Shown here: positions 50,860-64,000 of the stretch, in pieces | How the letters are laid out: every line of letters begins with the position of its first letter | Position numbering within the stretch: the first letter of the stretch is position 1 | NCBI GenBank assembly: GCA_036850595.1 | Contig: CM072152.1 | Coordinates: forward strand, 6,281,640-6,345,639 | DNA from: Rhyacichthys aspro | Lineage: Eukaryota; Chordata; Actinopteri; Gobiiformes; Rhyacichthyidae | Direction: 5' to 3' | Length of the DNA stretch: 64,000 nucleotides | Made by a program: the position numbers and the translations under genes | The notes under the pieces: generated by a model | The model's input: the letters and a program-made list of their open reading frames with translations, nothing else | Told to the model about the DNA's origin: nothing | The model's database searches: none

Positions 50860-53526
50860 GAGAAGGGTAGCCGTACTTCCTAAACCCGGAGACTGAGGTC
50901 ACTGGATGAGGCTGCCCTACTTCCTCAAAGCCCTGAGACTCATGCTGGGCCCCATGAGGTGCTCCCTGGCACCGCATGTGGGAGAGGACAGGATAGTGAC
51001 GTAAATCAGATATTAGTGCTGCAATTGACAGTAGCCTTTTGAGTGTGATCACAGCTGTACTTACTGTTGTAGAGTTGTAGATCTACTGAGTTGATTTAAA
51101 GGCTTGTGTTGGCTTTGGTGTTGTGAGCACAAACTGACTATGTACCTGTACAAGGTTAGACAAGTGGGTCTAAGTTCGGAGTGTGCAATATGACAATATT
51201 AGATCACAGAGATTTGAAATATATTAACAGTTTACTAGTAAACTAGAGTTGGTAGTATCAGATAATTCTTTATTGTGGACACCATGTGTTTTTATTTTAA
51301 TTGTGTGCAAAACTTGTCTCTGATTGGCTAAATCATCACTTGAGCCATATGAGGAAATTGGGAATTCATAGACTATCTGTGATAGATTCTGGTAGCACTG
51401 GCCAACCTGTTTTTGCTAGCCAACCTGAAAAAAGCCATTCAAGTTGGGGTATAATTTAAATGTTTTGCATCTTTTTCTGATGAAAGCCAACACAAGAGGA
51501 ACATAGCAAAGCAGTGTGCCTCACCCTAAATAAAGCAGTTTAGGTTGGAGGCCTTTTACTTTTAGCCCTTTCTGCCTCTGTAGACAAGGTCCACAATAAT
51601 TTGCACATGACATGTGTTGTCAAAAGATGCCAAAATTGCACATCAAAGCACATGGCTAATTTGCATAAATGAACAAGTCCACCTGTTACACTAGCTCTGT
51701 TCCTCTTTGTTTATTTTCATGCCACTTAGCTAAAACAAGTCATTACAGAGATGACATGACAGCAATTCTGTGCTGATTAAGCAGACGTTATTTTGGAAAC
51801 TAGCTTGTGCCTTACGCAAAAAAAATCGTATTATAGGCAGACTGAACCACTAACCAAAATCTAACACTGGTATGTCTTCAAGAAAACCCAATATTATAAG
51901 AAGTGCTTCAGGTTTTAATAACTATGTATTAACTTGCAAAATTACTAGTAACCTGATCCTGCCTTAATAAATTGTGATATGATTCATTACCCTATTACTG
52001 ATTCCTGGTGTCAACCACACTGGATATTAAGCTACTGAAAAGGACTATTGAAATATTTAAATCATTTGATATAAATGGACAAATGTAAGAAATGTTGGTA
52101 AGCAATAATTTACTTAAATAATGCTGCAGAAGTTTGTTTTTTGTGCAAATGATTGAATTTAACAACAATAAACTGAAAATGTCACACGTATTCCTGGTGA
52201 CTGACTGCATGCTCCTGTCTTTAGATTCGCCGTGCCAAGTCGCATCTCTCGTGGGGAAAATGCGGAAGACCTGCTGCTTTAGTGTGTGTGTATACGCCCC
52301 AAGACAGACTCCTTCCTTTCGGCAAACGTATGGACCAATGCTGAGGTGCTGGGTACAGTGCATGGACCAATCAGAGGGGCCTACTCTGCCTGACAGTTTG
52401 TCTTAGTGGTCGTCACAGAAGGGAGGGGTGACCTTGTTATTCATCTTGATGTTTCTGAATATATTGTGTCCATCTTATTTTTTACAACTCTCCAAAGACT
52501 TTGTTTTCTTATCATTGGCTGTTTTTTTCTGTGGTTTAGCTCTAACAAAATTATCTGGATGTGAAATAAATGAACATGCTCATTACAGCCTGCAGGGGAG
52601 TTTAATGAAAGCCTTGTTTGTAACAGATTACAGTACACTTTACATGTAAAACAATTCATCTGCATTCTCATCATTCAGCTGTGAATATTGTCATGTTGGT
52701 AAGTCGCATTAAAAGCAGTCAATAATGAAAAAAGTTAAAAATTTTCAGGTAAACGTCAATGATTCTAACAACCAGCAGGTGGAGCACTACTCATTAGGAA
52801 TAGCTGATTACTGTGGAGAAAGTAGACTTGGAGAAGTTTTTGGAAGCTGAGGGCTAACAAGGACAAATGAGATCAAAGCTGACTTCCTTACCCAGGTTAG
52901 CATATTTTTACAGGAAAAAACAGGTGGCAATTGAGAATTTACCAACAGGATATGAATGAGGTGACAGGGGCAGCCACAAAGGCTATGTGTGAAAAGTGAA
53001 GCAGTTCATGGAGAGGGAGGTGTGAATTAAATGCCTTTTTATTGAGGTCATTAGAGTGTCACCTCACTGCTAAGCTGACCTCTGGTACTTAGCAGTGGAA
53101 CAACAAGGCGGTGAGGGTGAGATGTCATGACCGCTCCAACAGTGTGCGTCTCCACTATAGGATTCTTACTGTGAAATCCTTATAACCTTATGTAAGATGC
53201 ATTATGTGCTGTCAGTCTTGTCCATCTAACCAAGGCTAAAAGGCCTGTAGCTCTTTTTTTTAACAGAAGAGAGACATGGTTATGACCTATCTGGACATAG
53301 TTTGTGATTACACATGCTCATCAGTTTTAGTATTTCATGCACCTTTAGAGAAATCTGACAATAACTAAGGTTAAATCATATTTATGTAAACACCTTAGGA
53401 GACGACTGTTTAAAACCAGTTGTTTTATTACAGTTGCCAAAGTTTCCTATTTGTATTACAACGTGAAAAAAACACCTAATTGAATAAGCATAAGAGATGC
53501 ATTTTGTAGAGCCCCTGTTTAATATA
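50860..53526. other. rae1 3' UTR and flank
   Basis: Candidate polyadenylation signals are aataaa near 51,528, 51,966 and 52,168. A CTCF-like motif is at 52,772-52,784. No further gene was recognised. Confidence 0.45.
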
Positions 53527-53973
53527 CAGTGCTGTGCAAAAGTATGAAGAAATCCTGTAAAGTGAGAATTCTTTCAGAAATAGTTATTTTTTATCATGTT
53601 GCAAAATGTATGGTGAACAGAAAAGAAAAACACTCAAATAAGTTGTGACTACCTGTTGCTTTCAAAACAGCATCACGTCTAAGTACAAGGCTTACAGTTC
53701 TTGAAAAAACTTGGTTGATTCAAACATCTTCAAAAACAAAAGACTTATCTGTGGATGCCTCAAATCCTTTTTCTCTTCTCTTAATCCCAGACAGACTCTG
53801 TGATCTTCAGATCAGAGCTCTGTTGGGACCATACTATTATTTTCTTATTCTTGTGTCATACCAGATATTAATTTCACTCACTGTGCATTTTGTAAAATGA
53901 AAACAAAAAAAAAAGTATATATTGCATTCTTATAACACTTCTTCACACCTTTGCAGAACTTGTGCACAGTAGT
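53527..53973. mobile_element. Tc1-like element, internally deleted
   Basis: The left end cagtgctgtgcaaaagt and the right end acttgtgcacagtagta are imperfect inverted repeats, with TA at the left edge as expected for Tc1/mariner. The interior (53,745-53,830), with 'aatcccagacagactctgtga', resembles fish Tc1 transposase sequence in reverse. It is too short and broken to encode a transposase. Confidence 0.6.
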
Positions 53974-54369
53974 AGTGTGATTCATATTATAATCAATTTT
54001 CAATTGATCCATTAATATAAGGGTATCATAATGAGATGTTCCAATCTTAACGTCACTAGCTTATATCATAAAGCTTCTCATTGTTCAGTCTCTGTAGTCT
54101 ATTAGCTTTAGGTGTGTCCTTTGTTAAACTAGTGTCATGGAGCAACACAGATTTAGCTAAAAAACAATGCGTCATAGTGGCACAGCGAGTGACTGACAGT
54201 TAAATAAGTGCACACAAATGCTGAAGGGTAATTTAAGCCTCCGACCGGGACAATGACTTCCTCATTAATGTCGTACAATAGACCATGTGGCAGCGCCGCG
54301 CTTTTTACCCTTCAATATAGACTTCTCTTTTGTGTTTTCAACTAAAGGACAAAAGCAGGTGCAGTACGT

Positions 54370-54640
54370 ATACCCGGGGTGGGCGGGGCAATGGGAGGAG
54401 CCAATACCAAGAGCTTGACGCTAATTGGTCAAGAGTTCGAGGCGGGCGGGTGCAACACTTCCAGCGAATAAAACATCCCCGGCACATTTTGTCGTGTGAG
54501 AGCTGCGAAGAAGCGACTTACTGTGAACGAGACTGTACCGTTGAAGTCATACATGTAACTGAAGCGGACAGTACACCCGGGAAGTTTGCGGTACAGCGAG
54601 AAATAAAGTAAGGTTAGCTAGTTTTTTTTCCTAATGCTGG
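54370..54640 (+). promoter_or_regulatory. rbm38 promoter and 5' UTR
   Basis: GC boxes (gggcgggg at 54,381; ggcgggcggg at 54,442) and two CCAAT boxes in opposite orientation (ccaat 54,401-54,405; attgg 54,424-54,428) precede a TATA-like gaataaaac at 54,465. The start codon follows at 54,711. Confidence 0.5.
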
Positions 54641-54710
54641 GACGTTGTTGAGAGGCTGTTTGAATTTCATTGACGCGCGCGTGCCTGTTGGTGTTGTCAA
54701 CGGCGGACCA

Positions 54711-57700
54711 ATGCTTCTGCATCAGTTCATGAACGGAGCCCTGGAAGTCATGCCCCCCACACCGCTGCAAAAAGACACCACTTTTACCAAAATCTTCGTC
54801 GGCGGGCTGCCATACCACACGAACGACGCCTCACTTAGAAAATACTTCGAAGCCTTTGGGGAAATTGACGAGGCGGTGGTTATAACCGACAGGCAGACGG
54901 GGAAATCGAGAGGCTACGGATTTGTAAGTACACAGACACGAGGAACACTTTTAAAAGTTGTGTAGGTTCGAGTCCCGGTTTGGGCATGCCCGCTTTTTGT
55001 CATTTCCACTTCTCTGTCTATCACAAACGCCAAAAGGGCACTCATTATAATCTCCATTTAAGTTCCTTGTCGCCTTTTTGTGTTTCCCCTCTTTTAACCA
55101 TAAGTAAAGAGACGTCCCTTATACATCTATTGTTCATTAAGCCCACATGCCAAAGGTTTTCTCCACCGGAGCGTGATAATTGTACAGCATCCCTGGTTTT
55201 TCGCCTGACTGGCTGTTATTTTAGCTTAATGAGGATGAGGGAACTCACGAGTTGATGGGTAACTAAGACGATTATATTTCAACATATGTCTCATGTCCCC
55301 CCTAGGACCCCCTCTCCCTCACCCCTGGCTTATAGCTTTGGAAGAGTGTGTCTGTCTTGCTGGCTTGCTTTATATGGTTATTTTGGAGCCGTTGGGAGGT
55401 TGACCTTGTACACTCTGCCCTCCATTGTCAAGGACTGGAGAAGTTGCTTGTATGTAGTGCATGATTTACACCAAGCTTTGGCTGTGGTGAAAGAAATTTC
55501 CCACAAACAATAAGCCTTTCCGAACTTGTCTTCCTTTGATAGCAACATGGGAAATATTCCACAAATTATACCACAACGTCCTTCACTTCTATTGTGGTTA
55601 GTGAAGGAAAATGGTTTGCTCATGCATTAATCATACACTGACCCTATGCCACAGCTGGATTAATGGGACATACTCCCCCAGACGTCCAGATGCCTGATGA
55701 TTTTTCTCTAATAGGTTACTTATTGTGCTTTAGGGAGATAAAGGCTGTCCTTTTTCATCGAAACAAAGAACAGAAGGAGCAACAGAAATGCAAATATTTA
55801 CCAGAAGTTTGGAAAGGCGCATCAGGCAGCCACAATGTCCCCTCTAGCCAAAGAAGGAATGGAAAATGTGTGCATGTTTACTCGTAAAGGCAGGATACTA
55901 AGACAATCGCAAACTGTTGACACATCAATTCTATAACGCTCTGTTAGTGCTACAGGTTTAACAGGCTCTCAGGTCGGTGTGGGTGCTGCTGCCATGGGGT
56001 GAAACAACTGAGAACCCGCCACGTGGTAACCTGTTCGTCAACGAAACAACAAAGGGGGCCCTAAAGCTGAGCTCACCTTTTTTTTAAATACACTTCAGAG
56101 GTGGATTAGCAAACCCCCCCAAACAGCAGGGCTCGTCACAGTGTAAACACAGCCTCGCTCCTTCCTGTGTGTTCACAACACAGGCCCTGGAGTGGGCTTT
56201 GTTCTGGAGACTTCCACTGTGAAGGGCTTTTTAAGTTCCATTAAAGCTGGGGTAGGCAATTTTGGAGGTGTCATAACATCCACTTTGTTTTGTTTCCAGG
56301 CTTCAGATAAACTAGCACATGCCTGAAGACTTTGGCCTGGCAAAAATAATTGCAAAAAGAAACATACTCTCAGGCAAGAGATCAGCGCAGAAGTTAGAGA
56401 AAGGCGCAAATTATTTGTAGAATTATTTGTAGAATGTCAGGAACAGTGATCAAAATTTACATTGCAGCTTTAAATTAGGCAAACAAGGCTAGGAAGCTAG
56501 GTATTCATAGTGTAGCTACAACTCAATAGCGGGGTTTATCTGAAGAAAAAATTTGCAATTAATAATTAGTTATGTTTCCATAAAATATTGAGCCAATTTG
56601 AAAAGTTACATACTCAACTTTTAAAACTGGGACATCAAATGAAAGGTCATATACTGAATATTTTAAACTGTCTGTGGTATCCTTATCTTTACTATCTTTT
56701 TCATGATTGTTGCGGTTTACCTTCATTATACATGCATATCATTTCCCACTCCTTACTATACACTGCTGTGGCCTACATTCACTCTTGGGTCCACTTGCGG
56801 AGGTGACTGAACCCTCCGAATTGGCAGAACAGGACAAAACAGACGGGCTTGCCTAATGCCAGGAGGGAGAGAGGGGAGGGGCAGACTAATGCCAATCTCC
56901 TTAATATTTTGTCCCTAATTGGATCAGCTCTTCTCGGATCCATATTTCAGCAGCTTTGCCCAGTGGCTGCCTGTCTGCTACTGCTGCTGTGGGCACTTTT
57001 CAAAGCTTATCATTGTGCTTTGTTTGTTGTTGTCCCCAGAGTCTGAACAATGGAAAGAGAGAGATGTAGAGCGATTTCTTGATAAGGCTTGTTCGAGTGC
57101 TAATTTGTTAACCAGTCTGGTTTTGTGTCCTTTTGAAGGTAACAATGACAGACAGAGGAGCAGCAGAAAGGGCATGCAAAGATCCAAATCCAATCATTGA
57201 TGGAAGGAAAGCCAACGTGAATCTAGCGTACCTGGGAGCCAAGCCTCGCAGCATACAGCCAGGTGAGAACCGGGGAGATACTATATATTAGCTTACTACA
57301 ATTATTTATTACAAGACTTGATAATGCTTCCAGTTTGAAGAGTTCTTACATTGAAGGCTGAAATATCTCAGGGTGCAGCTGAATACATTACATTTTTGTG
57401 AATTATGTTGGCTAAGCTAATGTATCTCAAACTCAAAGCTGATAACTATCACATGTTCTTTTGGCAGAGCAGAAAACATCTCCAATCTTAAATATTTGCA
57501 GAGCTACAACTAAGGCAAACAGGATCCTAAAAGGCACTGACATATACCAACATAATAAAATTACTAATTCTTACTGTAGAAATTGGTATATTGTACAAAT
57601 GTAAGACATAATTGTGTACAGATGCTATAGAAAACCACATGGACCATCCTCTACATGCTGTTACAGATTAAGAAACAGCAAATGTCTATTGCAGGTGTGT

Positions 57701-58195
57701 GATTTTAATGAAGAATTTTTTTCACTATCGGAGCTGATAATGGCTGGATAGTATCAGGGGTTATTGTAGATGGTTAAGAGTTAATGGGTAAGATAAATGC
57801 TGTATAAAACAACATAGACCATCCTCTACATGCTGTTAGAGAGCAAAAAGAGCGGCAGGCGAGTGATTTTAAAGACCTTTTAATACTATAGAAGGAAGAC
57901 AGAGCCAACAATTTTACGGAAATTCTATTGGAAATCCTGACACAATGTCACTGAGCCCTGAATGATACAGTCAGTCAAGTGTGTGCCGTTCTCAGCCTCA
58001 TGCTTACTGCACACTGCAAACTGTTGTGTTAGATTGGAAACAGACTTGCCCTCTGTTTTCTCTGGTCGCCCTTCTGTGTATTGTTCTCCAGTCCTCCTCT
58101 GTAAATGCAAATGTCTGACAGGCTGCCTCCTATCTTCCAGGCATATCCATCGGAGTGCAGCCCATTCACCCCGCTCTCATGCAGAGGCAGTATGG
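54711..58195 (+). CDS. rbm38: RNA-binding protein 38, first three coding exons (3' end outside window)
   Basis: Exons 54,711-54,923, 57,139-57,262 and 58,141-58,195 join in frame through gtaagt, gtgaga and gtaagt donors. Residues 27-34 (KIFVGGLP) and 65-72 (KSRGYGFV) are RNP2 and RNP1 of a single RRM covering about residues 27-102, nearly identical to human RBM38 and RBM24. The part after the RRM, with SIGVQPIHPALMQRQYG, matches RBM38 (AIGVQQLHPTLIQRTYG). RBM38 binds AU/GU-rich 3' UTRs and controls mRNA stability, splicing and p53-pathway transcripts (family knowledge). The start ATG (MLLHQFMNGALEVMPP) is the first in-frame ATG; a second one lies six codons on. The Tyr/Pro/Ala-rich last exon is absent before 64,000, so the third intron exceeds 5.8 kb. 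Confidence 0.93.
54924..57138. other. rbm38 intron 1
   Basis: It contains a short family A repeat piece (56,240-56,410). No other exon was recognised. Confidence 0.55.
57615..57895. repeat. Direct duplication of about 100 bases in rbm38 intron 2
   Basis: 'gaccatcctctacatgctgtta' occurs at 57,642 and 57,817, each followed by a diverged copy of the same flank (agcaaa...caggtg/gcgagtgattttaa...). The spacing is 175 bases. Confidence 0.7.
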
Positions 58196-61100
58196 GTAAG
58201 TGAGCACCAGGAGTGGAATCCTCTTGTTATTTCTCCTCTCGCTCCCTTCAATGCCACTAGGCCAGCATTTTCTTTGACAAACAGGGCCCCTGGACAGTAC
58301 ATGTCAGTTTCTGTGTCTGCGTGCAACTCCAGCACTACGCCATTAGCATATTTGAGTTTAGAAGGGCCGGGAGATGGTTCACATATCTATGGTAATAGAG
58401 AAGCATTCCAGAGGTGAATGTCTGACTCACTTGTTAGCTTCTGTCAGGGGGGGGCCTCTTGACTCGTGCACCTGCCTTAGCAGCTCTGTCACCGAGAAGC
58501 CTTCATCCAAGCGTCCGTGTTGTAGAAACAGCCTCAATAGCGTCTAGGAGTCACGGTCCGCTGAGGAGTAATGTGCGTTTTACTGCCGTAATGACACCCC
58601 CTGCAGCTCTCAGATATCATCCCTCAAGCTACAGCCAATGGACATTCACATTTGATACACTTGAGTTCTACATGCAACAAACCCATTTAAGGACAAGTCC
58701 AGACAGTAACAGTTTCTTCGTGAATTATTACACGGACTACTCCAAGAACTCGTAAAACAGTTGCCAAGATATAAGGAGAACTGATTAGCTGAATATTTAC
58801 ACCTCCATAATTCTGAGATCTAAGCACTGTGAAATGAATGGCTTTTGTGAGAAGTAACAACGTTCATTTAGTCCAGGAAAGTTCACCACATCTTCAGACA
58901 CAAGTCTTGCGTTAACAGAAAAAACTAAAGCAGCAGTTTATATTTCAATAAAGATAACATGGGAATTTCAAAGGAGAGTTTAGTCAGTAACAAGGCTCTT
59001 TACCTCTTTTGTCATTTTTGGTATCCTGATTCCTTTAGCCAATCACAGTTGAGAACATGGTAAATAGGTGTTATGTTTGTTTGAAGAACAAGATCTTCCT
59101 TTTATTTTGTCATAATATATTTGGCCATACATTTTAAAAGAGAGGTTAGTAAGATTTTCTCATCAAACACAGGCTAAATGGACGTCAATGTTAAAAACTT
59201 TGTAAATAGGTGTTACATTTGTTCTTGGCGTTTGGTTTTGCCCTTAGTTATTTTCAAGGTTACACTTTATAGTTTTGGTAAATGGCAAAATATGTAGCAA
59301 CTTTTACTCATGAAAATGTTTTTGTTTTCATTTCTTTAACAGTAGACGGTTAGATTTTACTTTTACTTTATTTTCTTAAGATTTTTATAGCGTTGGGAAA
59401 ATACTACTGTTAATAATTAATCAAAGTAATAGCAGTTAGTTCTAAAAGGAGCTTTATGGAAATCCCAGGATAGTCCAGCGGGAGAGGACCAAATAAGACC
59501 TGTGGTTGCTTTGGGAAGTTACTGAACCAACAAGTATTGATAAAAACAGTACAGTAAACTGGCACGATTCCCTTTAGCTGAAAGCACTAAACAGTGAATG
59601 GAGGGGTCATCGGGGACATGTTCCAAGTCAGTGGGACGACATTGGAAAGTCCCCTCTGTGTCCACAGTGAGCGTGGTGGATGGCACCAGAAGCGTGAGGG
59701 TGTGAGATGGAGAATACAGTGGTGCTTTGAGGCATGTGTCTGACAGGTGTTAGCTCATATTACAGCCTTTTTACACCCCCTTAATCTCCCATGACCCGCA
59801 CCCCAGAGACGTGGGGTGGACCCGCACACAGCACCTGTCGGCCTTGCCTCTGAGTTGGCGGGCGACAGACGCAGTTCTCCCATAGATGCACAAGGGGCTT
59901 TTCTTTTCAGTCTCCCTACAGACCCCTTGATAGCATATGGCATGAGGATGTGGTAGGATTGTGAGTATAGTGGAGTAAAGCTATAGCATACATCAGTGGT
60001 ATCAGTTTGATCTAGGGCTATGTGATTAAATAGGAATATGAAGTGATTGTTTTTTCATATGTTTCATGTCATTTGTAGCAATTACCTAGATTTGACTTAA
60101 AATGATGTGAAATATCCAAAGCTAAATTATATATTGTTGCATTTTCAATTCATTAACGGCCCACAAATACAACTATGTTTACCTGATGTTGAAGAAAAAT
60201 AGAATTATCACCTTACTTGACTTGCCTGACGAATATAGCACTTGTAAAGCACATGTCTTGGTCTGAAATCTAGCTAAATTGAATTTCTTTTATTTGCGCT
60301 GACATTCAAGTGAACAGTAATAAGTCATGCTGTTTTATTTTCTGCTCTTTATGAAAAAGTTCCCAGTAAATGCTAGCTAGCTTATATAATATCACAATGT
60401 TCACATTACATTTCTTGGAATTGGCTTCCTTCACTATGAACTTTCTTGTTGGTCTTGGTATGAATTTGTTTTTATCGATTGCATTTTTATTTAACAATTT
60501 TTTTAATCGATCATCTATTACTTATACAGGGCAACATTAACAAATAAAGTGTATTTGCTAAGAATCAGAATTTGCCCTCAAGCCTTGCCTTTGGGGGCCC
60601 TTTTTGCGTCTTTAGACATGCCACTTTCCCGTGTGATATTGTTCTTTTGAACTGCTTTTACCTGACTTTGCCCCATTAGAGCACTGTCACTACCAGCAGA
60701 ACGTATAGAGACTGAAAACAGACACCTCTGTGAGACTAGGAGGTGTGGGGGTTTGAAAGCAGATTCAGGGGGAGGGGGTATCTGGGGTGTAGTCAGGGAC
60801 TAATGCTTAATGAGGCAGGTTGCAGCCTAGGAAACACACCTCTACAGGTGTCAAACAAAACAGCTTTTTTTCCCTCTTTTCTCTCAAAGACGGCTCCTAA
60901 CAAAGGAATAATCAGCTCATAGAAGTACAGAAAGGTGTAGTTTAATTCACCCACCCACTCTCAGTCCTTCTGTTTTCACACTTGTGGGAGTCACAAGATG
61001 AAGGTCAGTTTTTTGTTATCAGCAGTGGGGAATATTTAGCAGCTTGGCGTCATATCACAGCATGTTTGCATTAGCTCCTTTTAGATTGTAATGGTTTTCG

Positions 61101-64000
61101 AGACCTAAATGTTTTGTAGTGTCTCCAACGCAGAGTGGCATCCTGTCAAATGCAGTCTGGCTGTCAGCACAAAAGCAGCTGACTGTTATCTTCCAGCCAT
61201 CATCCATTTTTCACTCAACTTGGCATCTTTGCTGCTCAGGGACTTTACCATATTAAATCCTACCCAAAATTTAAAGCTCTAGATATTTGTTCGGTTCCTT
61301 TTTACAAGTTAGATTTCATTGACCATGAGGATTAATAAATGTATGTACGCTAAATCAGTCATTAAAAGTGTCAGTTTTTTGTCTTTTCTGTTTCTCCTCC
61401 AATCCAAATATTTTGAGGCTGATCGGCGGAGGGATACGTTCTTGAATGTACAAAGACGGCCTTGAGTATGAACAGTAACAGATAATACACCAAGTTCTAG
61501 TACTCTTTTTGACTTGATTTTCTATTCCACTTAACCTAAACATTACTATTCGATTTGAATCCTGGACTACAGCGGACCGCCTGTGGCTAAACCGCAGAGT
61601 AGGCCGTCTCATTATACACGATGTGAGTGAAAGCACATATGCCCAGCAGCATCAATGTATGGTCATCTTTGAAAGCTGCACGTCACAGTGAATGCCTCTT
61701 TGTGTGCGGCTCAATGGCACAGTGAGGGCAAAGTGTAGATCGAGCTCATGTGTGGGGGTTGTCTTCATTTGCTTATGTCTCTGTGCCACTGTAGCCTCCT
61801 GTAGTGTTTAGACCAATGACAGTGTGCTGCCTGCTACTCGCCAGATGCCTGTGTGAAATTCACTTGGAAATCGTCCATTAGTCTTTTTCTTTGTATGTAT
61901 AAAATCAGGGCCTCAACATTTCTTGGAAAACCTTGAATATACTTTGGAAAAGATATGACGTTTCTGTTGTTAGCATCTTTCTTTTTTATATATTATTTCT
62001 ATTATAGCGTTTTGTTTGTTTAGCTTCCTTTGTTTCTATTCAGCATAGATCTCTTCCCTTTTAGCCCTGGGGTTAGCCTAATTTTAGCAACTTTTTTTTT
62101 TTACATTGAGCACTAAAGTTTTGTTCTGTAACTGACATTATTTTCAGTATAGTATGGATCTTTTTTAGCCTTATTGCTAGCATAACAATGTTATTACAAT
62201 GTTACAACATACGCATATTTTGTTACGTTATAGAAATATTTTTGTTGTTGATGTTGTAAGCATTATTTTGCCAACATTTATTTCCATATTTTTTAACATT
62301 CAACATATTTTGTAACTTTAGCAAAGTGTTGTTCTTTAGCTTTGTTGTTAGCATTATTTATAGCATCTTTGGGTCAATTTTTAAGCTTTATTTTGTCCTT
62401 TTTTAGCATTTTTTGGTGCCTTTTTACAAGTCATAGTCATAGCATTTCGATCATCACTGTTCTAGAAAATTCCTCGATAAAAGTTATTAGGATGTCTTAT
62501 CACACTTATTTTATCACCTCCAACAGTAACATCTTCCTCTTGCTTCACTGTCCATCTTTACTTGAACAATACAGTAGGTACAGTCTTCTCTGAGCTTAAT
62601 CACTGCCATCCTTTATATCCCCTCTTTGCCGCGGTCGCTCTGCGCTGCCAGCTGACCAGCGCCCCCACAGCCAAGGTCTGGATGATAGTCCCGAAAGCCC
62701 ACTCCACAGCTCCTCCTCTGCCAGCCAGACTCTCTCCAAGGTGCCGCTGATGGCTTGAGAGTGCAGTGCAGTGGTGTGCTGTGATGGATTGAAGTGCCTC
62801 TTTATCTTTTTTCCCTGTTTTGTGCGTGTGATATGAAGTGAAGAGGTTTTGCTGATTGCGGTGTGACTCTTTCCCTTTTACGGCATGATTTGGGGTTTGC
62901 AGTGGTAAACCGGTGTGTGCTGGACCAAACCGGGAGGTGGGCTAATGAAGGGAAGGGGGTGGGAGTTGGAAAAGGTGGGCTGTGTGTGATGACAAGCCTT
63001 TTCCATGCATGCTTTTGCTGTGCTGCTGACTCACTGGTAGGACTGGATGATATGGTTAATAAAAAAAATTAAAAAAAACTTATTAGTGCGATATTTTTCT
63101 CAATGGAACAATTATGCTGCCAATTTTAGGAATATCCTGGTAAAACTTAAAACAAACTGTAGTGTTAATGCAGTACTTAAGCATTAGAATACAGTTCAAT
63201 GCAGTTTATCAGTGAATTTAGCTTACCTCTTTATGTTGCGTTTTGTACGGAGGTACAATTTCAATAAAACACAAACCTTTGAATATGGCTGAAGAGGTTT
63301 TCATGTAATTCCGGCACCTTCTGAGTTGTTGTATCAAGTTTCAAATATGTTTCTCGAATATGTAAAAACAATTATCACAATTATTAAGGCTAATTTGAAG
63401 CAGGGTTCACAGCACCCCTTCTGGACCGACAGAGATATGTTTTTTTTACCATAGCAATATTTGGGACAGATAAAAGAAAATGAAATAATAATAGCCATAA
63501 TTAGTAACTGATAGGTACTGTGGGACTGAATTGGTTATATAAAATTTCATCCTCTCTAGATTAAACTCATTATCACAGGGGTAATTTAATACATGCGACA
63601 AACATTGCTAGTTTCATACTGTGCATAATTACCATGTAATTAGTTTTTATTATTTTATTACCCTACTATTATCGTGCTATTACCCTGATGTAACATTTTT
63701 AGTGTACATTATATGTACATATAATTGTCAGAAATACTATGTCCATTGTTGTATTAAATTATAGCAGCAAAATAATAGTTTTTGGCCCATCCATATGACT
63801 TAAATTGTTTGTTTGTTTCCAATACAAATTCTATGGTATAATATCACCCAGTCCTACCTAAGGCTGTCTCTTGTCACTGATGCAACTTATTTTCTTATGG
63901 ACTCAGTTTGTGAGGGAAATGCAGGCTGAAATTTACATAGAGTCCATGTCGGGAAAAGGTTGTGTCAATGCTGAAAACAGCGGAACAGTGGCGTTTGGCG
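58196..64000. other. rbm38 intron 3 (incomplete)
   Basis: It holds a T-rich degenerate array (about 62,000-62,470, variants of 'ttgttagcattattttg'). No exon was recognised. The frames at 58,459-58,755 and 62,562-62,750 do not match the rbm38 C-terminus. Confidence 0.5.
61990..62470. repeat. T-rich degenerate repeat, 'ttagcattattttg'
   Basis: Diverged copies of ttagcattattttgt / tttagcaactttt recur every 20-40 bases in rbm38 intron 3. Confidence 0.5.

Noticed and set aside
54966..54990. tRNA B-box-like ggttcgagtcc in rbm38 intron 1
   Set aside because: No A box or acceptor stem at the right distance upstream, so there is no tRNA gene. A chance match or a tiny SINE relic.
62562..62750. Possible rbm38 last exon
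   Set aside because: The translation lacks the Tyr/Pro/Ala-rich pattern of the rbm38 C-terminus, and no phase-2 acceptor fits.

Overview
This window is vertebrate, and almost certainly teleost fish, genomic DNA. It is AT-rich, with small exons carrying canonical GT/AG splice sites, long introns and many decayed interspersed repeats, among them hAT-like and Tc1-like non-autonomous elements, a tRNA-type SINE and degenerate minisatellites. The proteins it encodes are vertebrate. I cannot name the species. There is no prokaryotic, organellar or CRISPR content.

Five protein-coding genes can be read by joining exons. (1) Positions 86-2812, minus strand: the 3' part of a dysbindin-domain gene (dtnbp1/dbndd2 family) that runs off the left edge. 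(2) Positions about 24,100-29,448, plus strand: a short ataxin-1-like gene of 432 residues with an AXH domain, an upstream noncoding exon and three short uORFs. (3) Positions 32,282-43,601, minus strand: a complete seven-exon bmp7 of 420 residues. (4) Positions 46,793-50,859, plus strand: a complete rae1 with eleven coding exons and 369 residues, head-to-head with bmp7. (5) Positions 54,711-58,195 and beyond, plus strand: the first three coding exons of rbm38; its last exon lies past the right edge.

The rest is intergenic or intronic. Positions 3,000-24,000 are a gene-poor stretch between the dysbindin-family gene and the ataxin-like gene. It holds degenerate tandem arrays (4.8-5.9, 8.5-8.8, 14.5-15.2 and 22.75-22.86 kb) and at least two unnamed repeat families, each present several times.

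The gene content is the most interesting point. Human 6p22-p24 carries BMP6, DTNBP1, ATXN1 and RBM24. Here a dysbindin-family gene, an ataxin-1-like gene, bmp7 and rbm38 lie within 64 kb, that is, one paralogue of each, whereas human 20q13 has DBNDD2, BMP7, RAE1 and RBM38 but no ataxin-1 gene. The ataxin-like gene is therefore a good candidate for an ataxin-1 ohnologue lost from mammals. It keeps the AXH domain and the serine of the 14-3-3 motif, but has no polyglutamine tract and lacks the tryptophan used by ataxin-1 to bind splicing factors.
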